DNA of 64,000 nt, from NCBI GenBank assembly GCA_963682055.1, contig OY821750.1, forward strand, positions 28,094,402 to 28,158,401. Direction: 5' to 3'. Positions 23,937 to 35,800 of this stretch are shown here, one piece after another. The notes beneath the pieces are model-generated. The model saw only the letters and a program-made list of their open reading frames with translations, made no database searches and was not told where the DNA came from. The stretch's first letter is position 1. Every line of letters begins with the position of its first letter. The translations under genes and the position numbers were made by a program. Origin of the DNA: Primula veris (taxonomy: Eukaryota; Streptophyta; Magnoliopsida; Ericales; Primulaceae).

Positions 23937-24248
23937 CTATGCCTTAACCAAAGCGAACATATTGGATCGATTATGGATTTGTAAACTGAAATAAGCAATA
24001 GAGAATCCGTTTTGGTTTGATTTATAGGTGGTTTAGTTTGGTTTGATCGGTTCCATCGACTCGATTGGATTTTTAAACACATGTGATACTTTTCACAAAT
24101 GCAAAAAATAGAAGTAATTATAAACTCACTCGCCACCTGCGGAAGTAGAACCCTTGTATGGATTACTTTGAAATGATAAATCGGTTATATCGTAATCTAC
24201 GAGTGGTGAAGTCTTTTTTATACCGACGCTAGTTACTCTGCCACTCAT
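23937..24248 (-). CDS. Candidate small two-exon gene, 55 aa, unknown function
   Basis: I do not recognise this protein. Exon 1 (24130-24248) opens with ATG in an AAA-ATG-AG context and encodes MSGRVTSVGIKKTSPLVD and then a DYDITDLSFQSNPYKGSTSAGG stretch in mixed, non-repetitive codons. It ends at a consensus donor GTGAGT. The 144-nt intron ends in TTATTTCAG. Exon 2 (23937-23985) continues in phase with DLQIHNRSNMFALVKA and stops at TAG. Without splicing the frame would end two codons later, so intron removal changes the C-terminus. No signal peptide or membrane segment is visible; the protein is hydrophilic. Support comes from the matching splice sites, the phase and the composition, which differs from the AT-rich surroundings. 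It could instead be the first coding part of a longer gene or chance. Confidence 0.5.
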
Positions 24249-25027
24249 TTTGTATATGATGTCTAAAAAAATCTTAAGTAGTAATTGCCACCATTTTGGA
24301 ATCCTACTAACTTTTCAAAACGTCTTAATATAGGGTTTCCCATTATGCCCGATATTCTCCTATAATATATCCCACTAAGCCATCTTCTTATCACTTTATT
24401 CAAATCCCTTTTTTTTTAAAGAAGTTATAAGTTATTGTGCCAATTGTTCTCATCTTTCTACCCGTTTAAGTAATAATTCATCTTCTCCCTCTCCAATGAT
24501 TTTATTAAAATACATATAATTTGAGAAAATACATACACTAATTATTTTAAATAGAATACAAATAAGTAGTGATAATTTGAGAGAATACATACACTAATGA
24601 TTTTAATAGAATACAAATAAGTTGTGGTAATTTGAGAGAATACATACATTTTAATAGGATACATATAATTAGTGATAATTTGATAGAATACATACACTAA
24701 TGATAAGAAGAGCCCAGATATATTTATGGTGTGCAATAGTTTAAATTGAAGTAACCTATACCTAGCCATGAGAGGTTTTAGGAGAGAGTGATTTGTGAAA
24801 ACAATTTGAAATTTTGTTCAAAATATGTTATAAAAGGGTATATAAGTCAAAAAAAAAAATAGTATAACATTATAATACTTTAAAAAATGTTTGGATGTTA
24901 AATAGTGTTATTAATATTATTTTTTATATTTTTTTATGTGAGTATGGTATTATTGTAATTAATAAAAAAGTATATGAGTATTTTTAGAAAAAAATGACTA
25001 ACTACTATAAAAAAAACAAAAAATAAT
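24249..25027. other. Gene-free AT-rich stretch, promoter side of the 55-aa gene
   Basis: It holds a short tandem repeat (separate entry) and AT-rich sequence. The part next to 24248 would be the leader and promoter of the small gene. No coding region is seen. Confidence 0.5.
24517..24715. repeat. Tandem repeat, ~57-bp units, about 3.5 copies
   Basis: Successive units carry ATAATTTGAGAGAATACATA, CACTAATGATTTTAATAGAA and TACAAATAAG, with small changes and one shorter unit. Confidence 0.85.
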
Positions 25028-25107
25028 GTTGACAGTGGGATTCGAACCCACGCCCTTTCGGACCAGCGCCTTAAGCTGGCGCCTTAGACCAACTCGGCCA
25101 TATCAAC
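25028..25107 (-). tRNA. tRNA-Leu (anticodon AAG), copy 1
   Basis: The minus strand gives an 80-nt class II tRNA: acceptor stem GTTGATA/TGTCAAC, A box TGGCCGAGTTGG, anticodon stem CCAGC/GCTGG around the loop TTAAGGC (anticodon AAG, decoding CUU), an extended variable arm as expected for leucine, and B box GGTTCGAATCC. No intron is present. Runs of T follow on the minus strand (the A-runs just left of 25028) and can terminate RNA polymerase III. Confidence 0.97.
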
Positions 25108-25138
25108 ATTTGAAAAATTAAATAACTTTTAATTATAT

Positions 25139-25720
25139 AACTAAATAACAGTACTAAGTAGGTAGGGGTAGAAAAAAATCCGCAAACCCAATTGGGACGG
25201 GTTGAGTGTAAAAAAAAATCAATCCGTCCTATCCCAATCCGCTATATATTTTGCGAGTTGGGTTAATGTTGAACTTTTCAAACTATGGGTTAATCCCCCA
25301 CAAACCGTTTCAACCCGTTATATATATATATATATTTAATTATAAATATATATATTTATATATACATTGTGTGCATTTCAAGATACGGACATTCCATTCT
25401 TATTATATTTTAATTTTGTTATTTGTTCGCGAATGTTCTAAATATATTTTGATTGATTTTAATTGAATTTTTCTTTGAAAAATTCAATTTATTTTAAAAT
25501 TTAGGTTAACTATGCAAACTCTGAAAAATAAATGATAAAAATAAAATTTTAAGAATCAAACTCGCTCTAACCCATAATTTATTTTGCGGGTAGGGTTAGA
25601 TTATGTTGGAGTTTTAATTGTAACGGGTTGATTTGGATTGATTTGATATTTAAATTTTATAACTGATTATGTTAAATTAATCCGTTCCGTACCCATCCGG
25701 ACTAGTATGCTTATAAAATT
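25139..25720. mobile_element. Possible non-autonomous element rich in CCGCAAACCC/GGGTTG words
   Basis: The left side carries AGGGGTAGAAAAAAATCCGC and the right side ATCCGTTCCGTACCCATCC, a loose inverted similarity as in plant MITEs of this word type. The left ~110 bp recurs beside tRNA copy 2 at about 30975-31085. Ends and target duplication were not resolved. Confidence 0.3.
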
Positions 25721-25778
25721 TAAGTCGTATAAGAGAATAAATAAAATTTAAGTCATATAAGAGAATAAAAAATCAATC

Positions 25779-26230
25779 TAGTGGCCGGGGCGAATCCATA
25801 GCATTGACAAGGGTAGACAAGTGTCCACCATTAGTTTTGGGATGAATAAATTACAAAAATGCCCTTAGATGCTAGGGAATTATAGATACATTTAATATAC
25901 TATATATGCTTATTTATAGTTGTGGAAGATATATGGAAATACAAAGAAGGAAATTTTTTTATTTTTTTTTTGTATTTATAAACTAGTTTCATCCTTTGTA
26001 AAGAGTGGCCCATGTTTAGTAGGCTTTGTAAATGCCATCAAATGGATCCCACTACCTAATTATGTTTTACTGGCTCTTATGTGTGTGAAGTTTAATTGTA
26101 ATTTGAGGATTGAAATAGATATGATGCTTAAATAAATTGTTTTTTTGTATTCGTATCTATTAAGACATTTTTATTTCGTAAGTTTTTGCAACCCCTCCAT
26201 CTCCTGTCCGAAATTCTAGATTCGTCACTG
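25779..26230. mobile_element. hAT-like non-autonomous element (Tip100-type ends)
   Basis: The left end reads TAGTGGCCGGGGCGAATCC and the right end, inverted, CAGTGACGAATCTAG, resembling the CAGTGGCGGA-type termini of Tip100-like hAT elements. It is about 452 bp with no coding capacity. I could not confirm an 8-bp target duplication. Confidence 0.45.
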
Positions 26231-26959
26231 CCTATGCTGAAATTATTTTGTTCTAATGAATGTTATGTTTTGATAATTAAATTTATAGTTATGAAAATTT
26301 TCCGTATCCTCGTGTCGTGTTGTTTTGAAAAAAAAAAAAAAAAACTCATGTTTATTTTTCCGTATCATTTCGTCACGAAAACGAACAAACGAGCAAGATG
26401 AAAAACCAAACGAGACGAAAAGAAATATGACCATTTTTTGCCTCGCTTTGTCTCCTTACCACCCCTATGCATAACTACCACCGTCGCCTTTGCCAGAATC
26501 TTAGAAGGTAGAAGGAGTGAGATAGCGAGATGTGAGTCATAGAATGGAGATCAGCTCAAAACTGTTCTAAAAGACGCGCATAGACGCAAATTAGGCGGCG
26601 CCTAGACAGTAGATGCAGCCTAAAAGCCTGAGATATTATGCGTGATTAAGAGGATTAGGTGGTGATTAAGCGAATTAAGAGGTGATTAGCACTACAACAA
26701 ACCTAAAAATTAGACCAAAGTTCGAAACTCACCTACAGCAATTTATTTTTTTTGAATTTTTTTTATTACTACCTAATATTATAACTATACATTTTATCTT
26801 TTATTGTTATATATTGTAAAGTTTAGTGCATATTTAGGTAAAAAAAAAAAAATACACCGCAAAGCGCTATGTAGGAACGTTATTTGCGCTTTTAGCGTTT
26901 CTCTCGAAAAAATGCTATGCTAGCGATAATGCTATTTAAAACATTGGTCTAATGTGGGA

Positions 26960-27440
26960 CTGTGAATCCTCTCTGTCTATGTTTAAATGAGCAACAAACT
27001 CGCGATAATATGTCCTTCAATTGTGGTTATTCTAGAATGTGAGTAGACTAATTTTTAAAAAATTATGTGAATCTGCCTAGTGTGTGGAATGACAGGATCC
27101 AATGGGTTCTTAGTGGATTTGAAGGCAATTTTGTTGATGCAAAAAATGAAAAGAGTGTTATTTGCTACATCTGTGTACAAATTGTGATCGAGAGAGACGC
27201 AAGAGTGTACACTTTGAAGAAAAACAGTGTCGTGGGACTGACCGGAGATATTAAATTCATGACTACTTCAGTTTGTTTGAGCTAAAAGCTTAGTAAGATT
27301 GGATTGCAGCTCCTTGTATATGTTTTGCTGCTCTGATTAGCTATGTTTTTGTATATTAGTTTGTTAGGAGTTCACTCCTTTTGAGAAGTACATAAATTCA
27401 TATCTTTATATATTTGCCCAAAAAGAAAAATAAGATGTGG
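26960..27440 (+). pseudogene. 5'-truncated LINE remnant (RT C-terminal region and 3' tail)
   Basis: An open stretch at 27067-27285 encodes LPSVWNDRIQWVLSGFEGN followed by IERDARVYT. It resembles the region after the reverse transcriptase of plant LINEs, where a W...QW...G pattern precedes ERN-R-F. It is followed by a T/G-rich 3' tail ending ATATTTGCCCAAAAAG, typical of LINE 3' ends. The match is from memory of the family pattern and is weak in detail; no catalytic domain remains. Confidence 0.45.
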
Positions 27441-29819
27441 AGAAGGATGAGTCATGGGGGCAAAAATTGATATATATATACTTGTTGAACTAAACTATTG
27501 TAAATGATGTACAAATTGAAGGAATTTTTGGAAACAAAGTTCTTTTGAGGTTTTCTTGAGGATATTGTGTCGTGTTGTAAGAGGAAATGATTGTTGAAAA
27601 CCACGTGGACATGTATAAATAGTAATGAACAAAACTTTATAAAGCTGGAACAATTGATATCATAACTTGTACCTGGTATTTTTTTTATACAACCATTGGT
27701 AAACAGACATTTTTAGTTTTTATTAATAAGTAAATAAAAATGTAGGGGAAAACCCAATAAAAAAACAAAAAACAAATAGTTGAAGTGTTGCAATTACGAT
27801 ATGAAACTTAAAACCGAAAATAGACAAAAACTTCTAGAACAGTCTACTAATTAAAAACAAAAAGCTCAACGCGTCCCTTATCACCTCTTGATCGATCACC
27901 TCTTCACTTGGACGTAGATCACCTCTTGTACCTGGTAAATGACATGAAATGCGATGAACAAATACCGATCTCCTCTCTTACAGCCTGATATAATTCAAAT
28001 TTTCATGTGAATAAAAATATACTAAAGATAACAAACTTAGTCAGGCATTTTGTTTTTTCACAAACTCTTATTTACATCAAATATCAATAAAATGCTGAAA
28101 TGTAAACGTGGACATGCAACTATTTTCTTATAAAATTGGTGCATACGTATAAGCACAAGGAGTAAAATTACTTTCATGTGTAGTTGAAAACATAATCTAA
28201 CATATTTATCGTTAAAGAAAGCACACCCACACACCATATTGTAACATAAACCTAAAAATTTCATCAAAGAAAACAACTTGATTGTCACATGAAACGGATA
28301 TGGAGTTTTCAGCATCAATCTCCCTCACATTTTATGCCAAACGTAAATGTGCTTTAGTGTAGCGTCCGCATATGAGTTCGCAATTAAAACATAACGATGA
28401 CTAACAATACTAATTCTGCTAAATCAGTACGTTAATTTACATGTTGTGATCATGGATATAAAGTTGTAATGATTTTCTAAAGTTTCGTGTATTGGTTGTT
28501 ATGTTACCTCCATATTGGGGTTGGACACACGATCAAGATCCAAATTTGTTAAAAATGTTGAATGAAACCTAGCTTTTAGTATACTTAATTGTATTGATTT
28601 CATTTTCAAGATTTAGATAGTTTAGTTCTCGTCCTAAACAAGACTAGATTCAATGTTACGGTCGATCAAATAGATATCAAAGAACACGACAACGGTTATA
28701 TATAATTCGATGTTGTAATCATGGACTATTATCAGCCATTGTTGTTTTTCACACAGTATTGAAAATTTTCAGTCCTAAATCTGTAAATCATATAAAATTC
28801 TAAAATACGCTATTCACCATTAAATAAGGCATGAATCTGCTTTAATCCAGAATAAAAAGCGGAAATACAATACGTGCCAAAAGTCACAATGAAAATTCAT
28901 ATCATATCAGATCATCCTATTAATATAACTAAACATAAGAAAAATTGAGTCTGTCTAATTTTGTTTAAATTTTTCAAAAATATTCTAACTCTATTTTAAT
29001 AATTATCAATATACATACTCTAATTAATTAACTATTTGTCCTTACTATATTTTACTAATTACGGATGTAGCCTAAATTAATTAACAATTCGTTTTAACAT
29101 CCATAACTATAATAAATAATACCAAATCTGAATATTATATTAAAAATAAAATATATTAAGAGATTTATGTCATTATCACACGCAACGTGTGAGTAAGTAA
29201 CTTTTAGTAGCATGGAGCGAATGAAACAAAACAAACACAACGAGTGAAGTTGACATAAATTTCAAAAAGCTTATGTAAGCATGAGTAAGAAATTTTACAT
29301 ACTGTTAAAATGTAATAGATATGAACATCAGAAAGTAATTTGTACCTTCTATGAGAGACGAAATTAGGAAAATTGATTGTTTATCGTAAGCCACGTATAC
29401 GTGATACGATTTAATTCGTTATAATCTATTTCAATAATAGGATTATGAATATTACATAAAACTTATCAAGCTTGTAGTAATTTATTTACGGTTATTACGT
29501 AATTAAGATTCTTCATAGTTAACAAGTTTAATTTTATTAAGATTGGTAAATATTTTTCCTACCACGTGTCCAAACTAACCCGAATAAAGTACAAGTGATA
29601 AAGGATCATAAGAAATAAAACAGTTGTATTTTTATAAGTTTACTCACGTACGTACACAGAAAGGAGAATAAAATAATTACAACTTTTCAGGTAATTTAAA
29701 GATCAGATATGTCATTTTTAGATTATGGTACTATTATAAAATACTTTTCAAAATATCGGATTTGATTAATAATTGTCTGACCAGATAACTTGATATTTGT
29801 TTATGAATAATTTATATTA
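27441..29819. other. Gene-free AT-rich stretch
   Basis: I see no gene, RNA or clear repeat here. The longest frame (28058-28318, minus) is low in coding character. Confidence 0.5.
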
Positions 29820-29999
29820 CACTACAAAGAAATACTCGTATAACGACGGGATTAGTGACGGTATTTTTTGTTACGAGCTTATAAGTGACAGTTTGTGACA
29901 GTTTAGTCAATTTGCGACAGATTTGTGACAGATTTTTAAATTAGCGACAAGCTTGTGACAACTTTTGACTCTCACTAAATCAAACATTATTTTATAGTG
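29820..29999 (+). mobile_element. CACTA-type MITE with TTA target duplication
   Basis: It begins CACTACAAAGAAAT and ends TTTTATAGTG, and is flanked by TTA at 29817-29819 and 30000-30002. The interior repeats GTGACAG-type subterminal motifs. It is 180 bp, non-coding, and the best preserved of this family in the window. Confidence 0.75.
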
Positions 30000-30002
30000 T
30001 TA

Positions 30003-30872
30003 GATAAATGGACGAATTATATCCTATGTTGTTTAGAATCCTGGATTCACCCATATCTATAGGTATGCATGTAGTTCGATCTCATTAGTGTGTTGAGTAG
30101 GGATGTGTTCTCTGTATGTAGAACCCTATCGTACTCTTGACATGCCATACGTATTCTAAATTACGAAATTGCGTATCGTCATACCGTGTTGTAACGGGTT
30201 CGTTCCCGGTATCCATGCAACATAGGTCCAAAGTAACTAAGAAAGTATATTTTACTTATTTAACAGTGGACAAACGAGGCTGAGATAAATTGTTGAATGT
30301 AGTTGCTCTATGAAACACTTTGAAGTGGCTTAACCACTTGAGTTAAGATCAAATTGTTTTATTTGACTGTAGATATATAACTTGGATCAAAAATCACAAA
30401 AAGTGTTATTGGCGGGTTAAGATTGAGAGGAAAATGATTGTTGATTAAACCAAATAAGCTTGTAAACTCTACTCTCAATTATAATGGGGTAACTAAAAAA
30501 AATACATTATTGAAGATCCTGTTTAGTGTTAATTTACAAGGTCCTGTTCTTTGTAAAACAAAAGCAACATATTTTTATTAATAACATTAGTAACTAACAA
30601 ACGATCAACCGGCAAGTTTTTGGGGTAATTCGGTGGGAAAATATTTTTCTAACTTTAGCTTTGAGCTCTTATCTCATTCTGTACTTTCTTTTTCTAGCTT
30701 GGATTCATACTATCTACATTGATTTGACTAGAAGAAACGGAGTTTGGTTAGAACCCGCAAAATAGTTCTTAGTCCTTTGGAGGAAATTGAACGTTTTACG
30801 TTCCTCTTTTAATTAACGAACTCGGAACTCTCTATGTTTATCAAACCAATTAAGCTTAACAAAAAAATTAAT
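30003..30872. other. Intergenic stretch left of tRNA copy 2
   Basis: No gene is seen. A block at about 30060-30240 is less AT-rich (for example AACGGGTTCGTTCCCGGTA) but has no open frame or RNA fold I can support. From about 30718 the sequence belongs to the tRNA duplication unit. Confidence 0.45.
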
Positions 30873-30952
30873 GTTGACAGTGGGATTCGAACCCACGCCC
30901 TTTCGGACCAGCGCCTTAAGCTGGCGCCTTAGACCAACTCGGCCATATCAAC
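30873..30952 (-). tRNA. tRNA-Leu (anticodon AAG), copy 2
   Basis: All 80 nt are identical to the copy at 25028-25107, with the same anticodon loop, A and B boxes. The left flank has a run of seven A, giving a T7 terminator on the minus strand. Sequence to its right for about 130 bp also matches the right flank of copy 1. Confidence 0.97.
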
Positions 30953-31483
30953 ATTTGAGAAATTAAATAACTTTTAATTATATAACTAAAAGTACTAAGT
31001 AGGTAGGGCTAGAAAAAAATCCGCAAACCCAATTGGGGCGGGTTGAGTGTCAAAAAAAATCAATCCGTCCTATCCCAATCCGCTATATTGGACAGACTCA
31101 TTTGACTTGAATTGACTTATTATAATAGAATCATATTGATTTGACTAGAAGAACGGAGTTGGATTAGAAACCAAAAAATTGTTCTTAATATCCTCTTTAC
31201 ACAAACCCTCTATGTTGATTAAACCAATTAAGGTTTTAAACTTCATAGGCAGTTAAAATGAAAAAATAAAAAGTACTACATTTTCAAAAAATTTAATTAA
31301 AAAGACCTGTTTTTTTAAATTTTCTGAAATACTACTATAAAAAAAACAAAAAATAAATGTTGATTAAACCAATTAAGGTTTTAAACTTCATAGGCAGTTA
31401 AAATGAAAAAATAAAAAGTACTACATTTTCAAAGATTTTAATTAAAAGGACCTGTTTTTTAAATAAAAAAAACAAAAAATAAT

Positions 31484-31563
31484 GTTGACAGTGGGATTCG
31501 AACCCACGCCCTTTCGGACCAGCGCCTTAAGCTGGCGCCTTAGACCAACTCGGCCATATCAAC
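31484..31563 (-). tRNA. tRNA-Leu (anticodon AAG), copy 3
   Basis: All 80 nt are identical to copies 1 and 2. Its left flank AAAAAAAACAAAAAATAAT matches the left flank of copy 1 and provides the T-run terminator, while its right flank is unrelated to both other copies. Confidence 0.97.
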
Positions 31564-31566
31564 AAC

Positions 31567-32862
31567 TTGTTCTATCAATAAATTTTAAATTATTTGTATC
31601 ATACAAATAGTGCGCATTATTTAAAGTTTGGTGATTTAAAAGGAACCACAAAAGTGTGACAGAAAAAGTAATTAAATGTCATCTATTATTCTTTAAAGCC
31701 ATTCAAGGGGTAGTTTGATTTTGTTAATCACCTTTACTCGGTTTTTGGATGGCTTTAATTGCTGGCTGTATCTTTGTCTAATTATTTTGGGAACTGTAGT
31801 CTTAAGTCTTAAACATATTGGTGTTGATCACATTTCTATTAATTGATTAGCTATGTTTCAGAAATTTGGATCTCCCAGTATTTTCAGATCGGTGTGGCAT
31901 TTTTGGTTTTAGTCATTGTACCTTGCCTTTCAAGGCCGAGAACGAAAATGTCAGCATTTTCATATGTCACTATGATTCCGCAAGAACTATCTCTTGTTGT
32001 AACTTAAGCGATCGAACTGTTCACTAAGTGGTGTAGCCTTTCAATTGAAGATATCTGTAGGCTGTAGCATATCAATGATATCATTTGCATTTTGGTTTAT
32101 TTCAGATAGAAACCTTAGCTTGTTGTTATTATTCCCATTAAAAATTTCTTTTATCAACATCGAATAAAAAAGGTTTGTTTTCATGCAGGATTGTTTAAAA
32201 AATAATCGTGTTAAATAGTCTGTACGGTAAAAGTGTAAACGTTTTCTTTCAAAGCATAATCTGGTCAGATCATTTCACCATAATTTACAGAAAATTTTCA
32301 GTGTCGAATAAATTCATAAACTGAAATTGATTTTTATGAAGGATCCACTTAGAAGATTAAGGGGAGATACCTTAGAAAGTTTCTTTTTTTTTTTCAAGTG
32401 TGATTTCAATGAGAGTCATATTACTATAACGCCTTAAACATTTATCTGGCTAATGTTTTTCTTCTTGCAAGTTTTCTGATTGTGGATTTGAATCAGAATT
32501 ACAAAAATATAATGCTGTATAATCTGAAGGAAAGTAATTATACACTTAAGATCCATTTCCTAAAATTAGTCAAAGATCAGTAATGTAAAGAGTAGGAAGA
32601 AGAATAAACTGAAAGAAGGGATTTTAATCGTATAAGGAACAAGATATTTGTCTTAAGTAAATGCTTCTTTTTTTCTGTATGCTCTAAAACTACCTTTTTA
32701 TTGCTATTATCATTTATACAGTTGACTACATTGGCCATATAGTATATCAATTTACATTTTCCTGTTCTGTTCGTATATATTCGAATCCGTATATGTGGTA
32801 TATTTTTCTCTTACATTATAAAAAAATAACAGTTTGGTGCCTTGATGGTATATTTTCTTGCT
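31567..32862. other. 3' flank of RBOHE
   Basis: AT-rich sequence between tRNA copy 3 and the RBOHE stop codon. It holds the oxidase 3' untranslated region and nothing else I can support. Confidence 0.5.
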
Positions 32863-35800
32863 TCAGAAATATTCCTTGTGGAACTCGAATCGTGTTGTTG
32901 TCCTATGTGTCAATTCATGTGATAATTTTCTTAGCTCCTTGGCGAGCATTGGCGTACCACAGTAGAACACTCCTGTATATAAAATCAAAAATGTTACTCT
33001 CAGAATTTAATTACTATTCTTTTTGTAAACATATAACCTTTTGTTTTAAGACTGTGCCAGATACACTGGTTATCAGTAATTCAATTCGAAAGATTGATTG
33101 ACTAGAATTTACAAATTGAAGAATATGTTCGTTTAACGGAAGTCTTAAGCAAATTAAGGTGCTTATTTGACATTGAGAAAAGCAGGATTTTACATTCAGC
33201 TTAAAACTTGCAGTTTTCCCATGCCCGAAAAACTAAAATATTTGCTGTTAAGCTCATCAAGTGTAGTACATAGTTTGTAAACGGAAAAAGAGAAATAGTT
33301 TAAAAATCGCAATCGGACAAGCACAAAGGTCTAGTTGGCTTTTATTTTAAACAACCTTTACGCGTTAGAACTGATAATGACATGAACTGTAAATCACCCT
33401 CAAACCTAGTCAACTCTCTATTCTGATAAATGTTTTTTAAACTGAAACATTATTTTTTTTCATTTAAGGTGCCACCTCATTCATAATGGAAATATATAAT
33501 GGGTTGAAAGTTTCTTTACCTACTGTGGCATACTTGTATTTTGAAGCTATTTTGTTGAATACTTCTCTCCAGTTAGGCCTTGCAAAATGAGTCCTCACCT
33601 GCAACAGAGAAGGTCTAATTTAATACATCCTTGTTTGGTAAACAATCACCCTCAGAAAATGATATGGATATTATGCTAATAGTATCTTAAAAGATTTGAT
33701 TTTTTTATGTCAATGATTAATCATACCCTGGTGCCAGATAGAATATCAACACCATGTTTAGCATGGTTGAGGGCTTGAACCATTGTTATAAGTGTTGACC
33801 TTGCATCACCTTCTTCATAAACACTTGTTAGGTAATTGTGCATCTCAATTTGACCCTATTTCAGAATACCATTAACAAAGGTGAGAAAATATGATTAGCT
33901 ATTTATCTGGAAAATTCAAGAATAACAACAAAAATATAAATGGTAGAAGATAGTTGTAACACTGGTTGTGACGTACTTTTTGATCCATATCCGCCACCTC
34001 ATTCATCACGCCTTTAAACCATTCGAATGAACCAGGTTCCCTCGTTACCCAATAGAAATGCGCATTTGTGGTCTTATGTGATTTCTTTTTTTCGCTTGTC
34101 GTCGTATTTGAGGATGTTGAACTATTAAGGCTGTTTTCTGATCTACTTGTGTCTGTGTTCGTATCCTAGTACAACAAAGACAAATACCTCATTTTGATCA
34201 GTAAAATTACGAAAAGATGCATAAGTGAATATTTTACGAATCTAGTCTACAAATAAGAAAAGAAATATCATTAGAAATTTTACTTTGTGGTCTTCTGGTC
34301 GTGTGTTGTTCAGTAGATCTTTGAGGATGCTCACAAAAGGAGTTGCTCCAATTCCAAGCCCGACTAAAAGCAGTATATCGTAATTTTTGTAATCCTGAGC
34401 TGGAGCTCCGTAGGGCCCGTCAACTAGCAATTTTGGCAATCTGCGACGTTGCATACTTTATATTCATTGAGTTCATACTTCAAATCAATTAAAGAGATAG
34501 ATAACTCGATTACTTTATGTAAATATATGAAATACATGGTTCAAAGTTGAAAATTGAGCAAGCACACAATTGCTAATGTTCATTTCCAGAAAACTTTTTC
34601 TGTCATTGACAACAAAAGTAGTAGTTTTTTCTTATGCTTTATGCAAAAAACACAATCTGTGACAACCGTGCAAGTTTATCACTAAAGCTTTTCTCCACTG
34701 ATATTCTGATAACATATGTGCTTGTTCGGTTGTAGCTTTTAAGATAAGAATCTGAATTTTCTGAAGTTGAATAAAAATCTAGATTCCGGAAAAAGAAAGT
34801 ACAAGAGCAGAGCTCATCCAGAAATTGGACTATAAGAAGCTGGTTGCGGAGGTTTCTAGCTTTTTTAGGCCAGAAAAACTCAGTTTTTAACTGTTCAACC
34901 AAATATAGTCCATTCCTCAGAAAAGATGAGCATCAAATCTGGAACCAAACTACGGCTTCGGAACCAAACAAAACCTATATATGATTGGAAATTTGAATAC
35001 GTTATTACAAACTTACCCTCTCTGATCCACATAGCCAGATTGTCCGAATTTTGCTCGACCAATTACACAGGGAGAACCCGAATCCTCAGTGTACACGTGT
35101 TTCAGTTCTTGTGTCCAATCACCCACCGTTCGTATATGAACACTGAGATAGTCATCTCCAGGTGCTGAGGTTATTGAAAATGGATGCCTACAGAGATGTC
35201 ATTAAACTGTTCTTTTGCTTTTAAGCCGAAAGAAGGAGCTTATGTTTTTTAGAGAATTATGACTTACCATTCAAATGTGGATATAGAAGGGCATTTTAGG
35301 AATATGTATTGCCCGCTTTTGTATTTGAATCCTATTGGTTTTGACATAACTAAGCTGAACACGTCTCCTGGTAAAACCGAAACCTGCAAGAACAAAAAAA
35401 TTGATCTTTTTCCATTATATTTTAGTAATTAGCTTAGTAGGTTCTGAAAAGGGACTTTCAAATGCCGTTATGCATAGAGATATAGAAATTACTAAGTTTA
35501 CTAAGGAGCTGATTATCACTTTTGTTTCAAGTTTTCTCAGACCCGAAAAAAGTTGTATTCAAGTTTTTGTTCCCCGTTCGTGAATAGTTAATTAAACTCA
35601 ATTCTAGGGAGGCGGGAGTTCATTCTTTCTCTTTTTGATGGATAACTTCGAACACAAGAGTAATTTGACTATGGAGCTCCTTGGTACTTTTGTTTCAAGT
35701 TTTCGCTGACCCGAAATAAGATTGTATTCATGCTTATTAGATTATGAAAAGGGCCTTTCAATTATTTTTGTCACTAAGAAACTGATATTAGATAACTTAC

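Larger units (their letters stand above)
30718..31566. repeat. Tandem segmental duplication carrying tRNA-Leu copies 2 and 3
   Basis: GATTTGACTAGAAGAAACGG near 30721 recurs near 31138, and CTCTATGTT-AT-AAACCAATTAAG near 30829 recurs near 31208 and 31355. Each unit ends in a tRNA-Leu. Within the second unit a block of about 115 bp (31213-31320 and 31359-31463) is itself duplicated. Confidence 0.7.

Noticed and set aside
30060..30240. Less AT-rich block considered as an organelle-DNA insert or tRNA relic
   Set aside because: No recognisable plastid or mitochondrial gene and no tRNA fold could be drawn.
33475..33520. Unspliced continuation of the RBOHE exon ending in a different C-terminus
   Set aside because: A GTAAAG donor at 33519 and a good acceptor at 32973 restore the conserved FYCG and FHKEYF C-terminus in phase.
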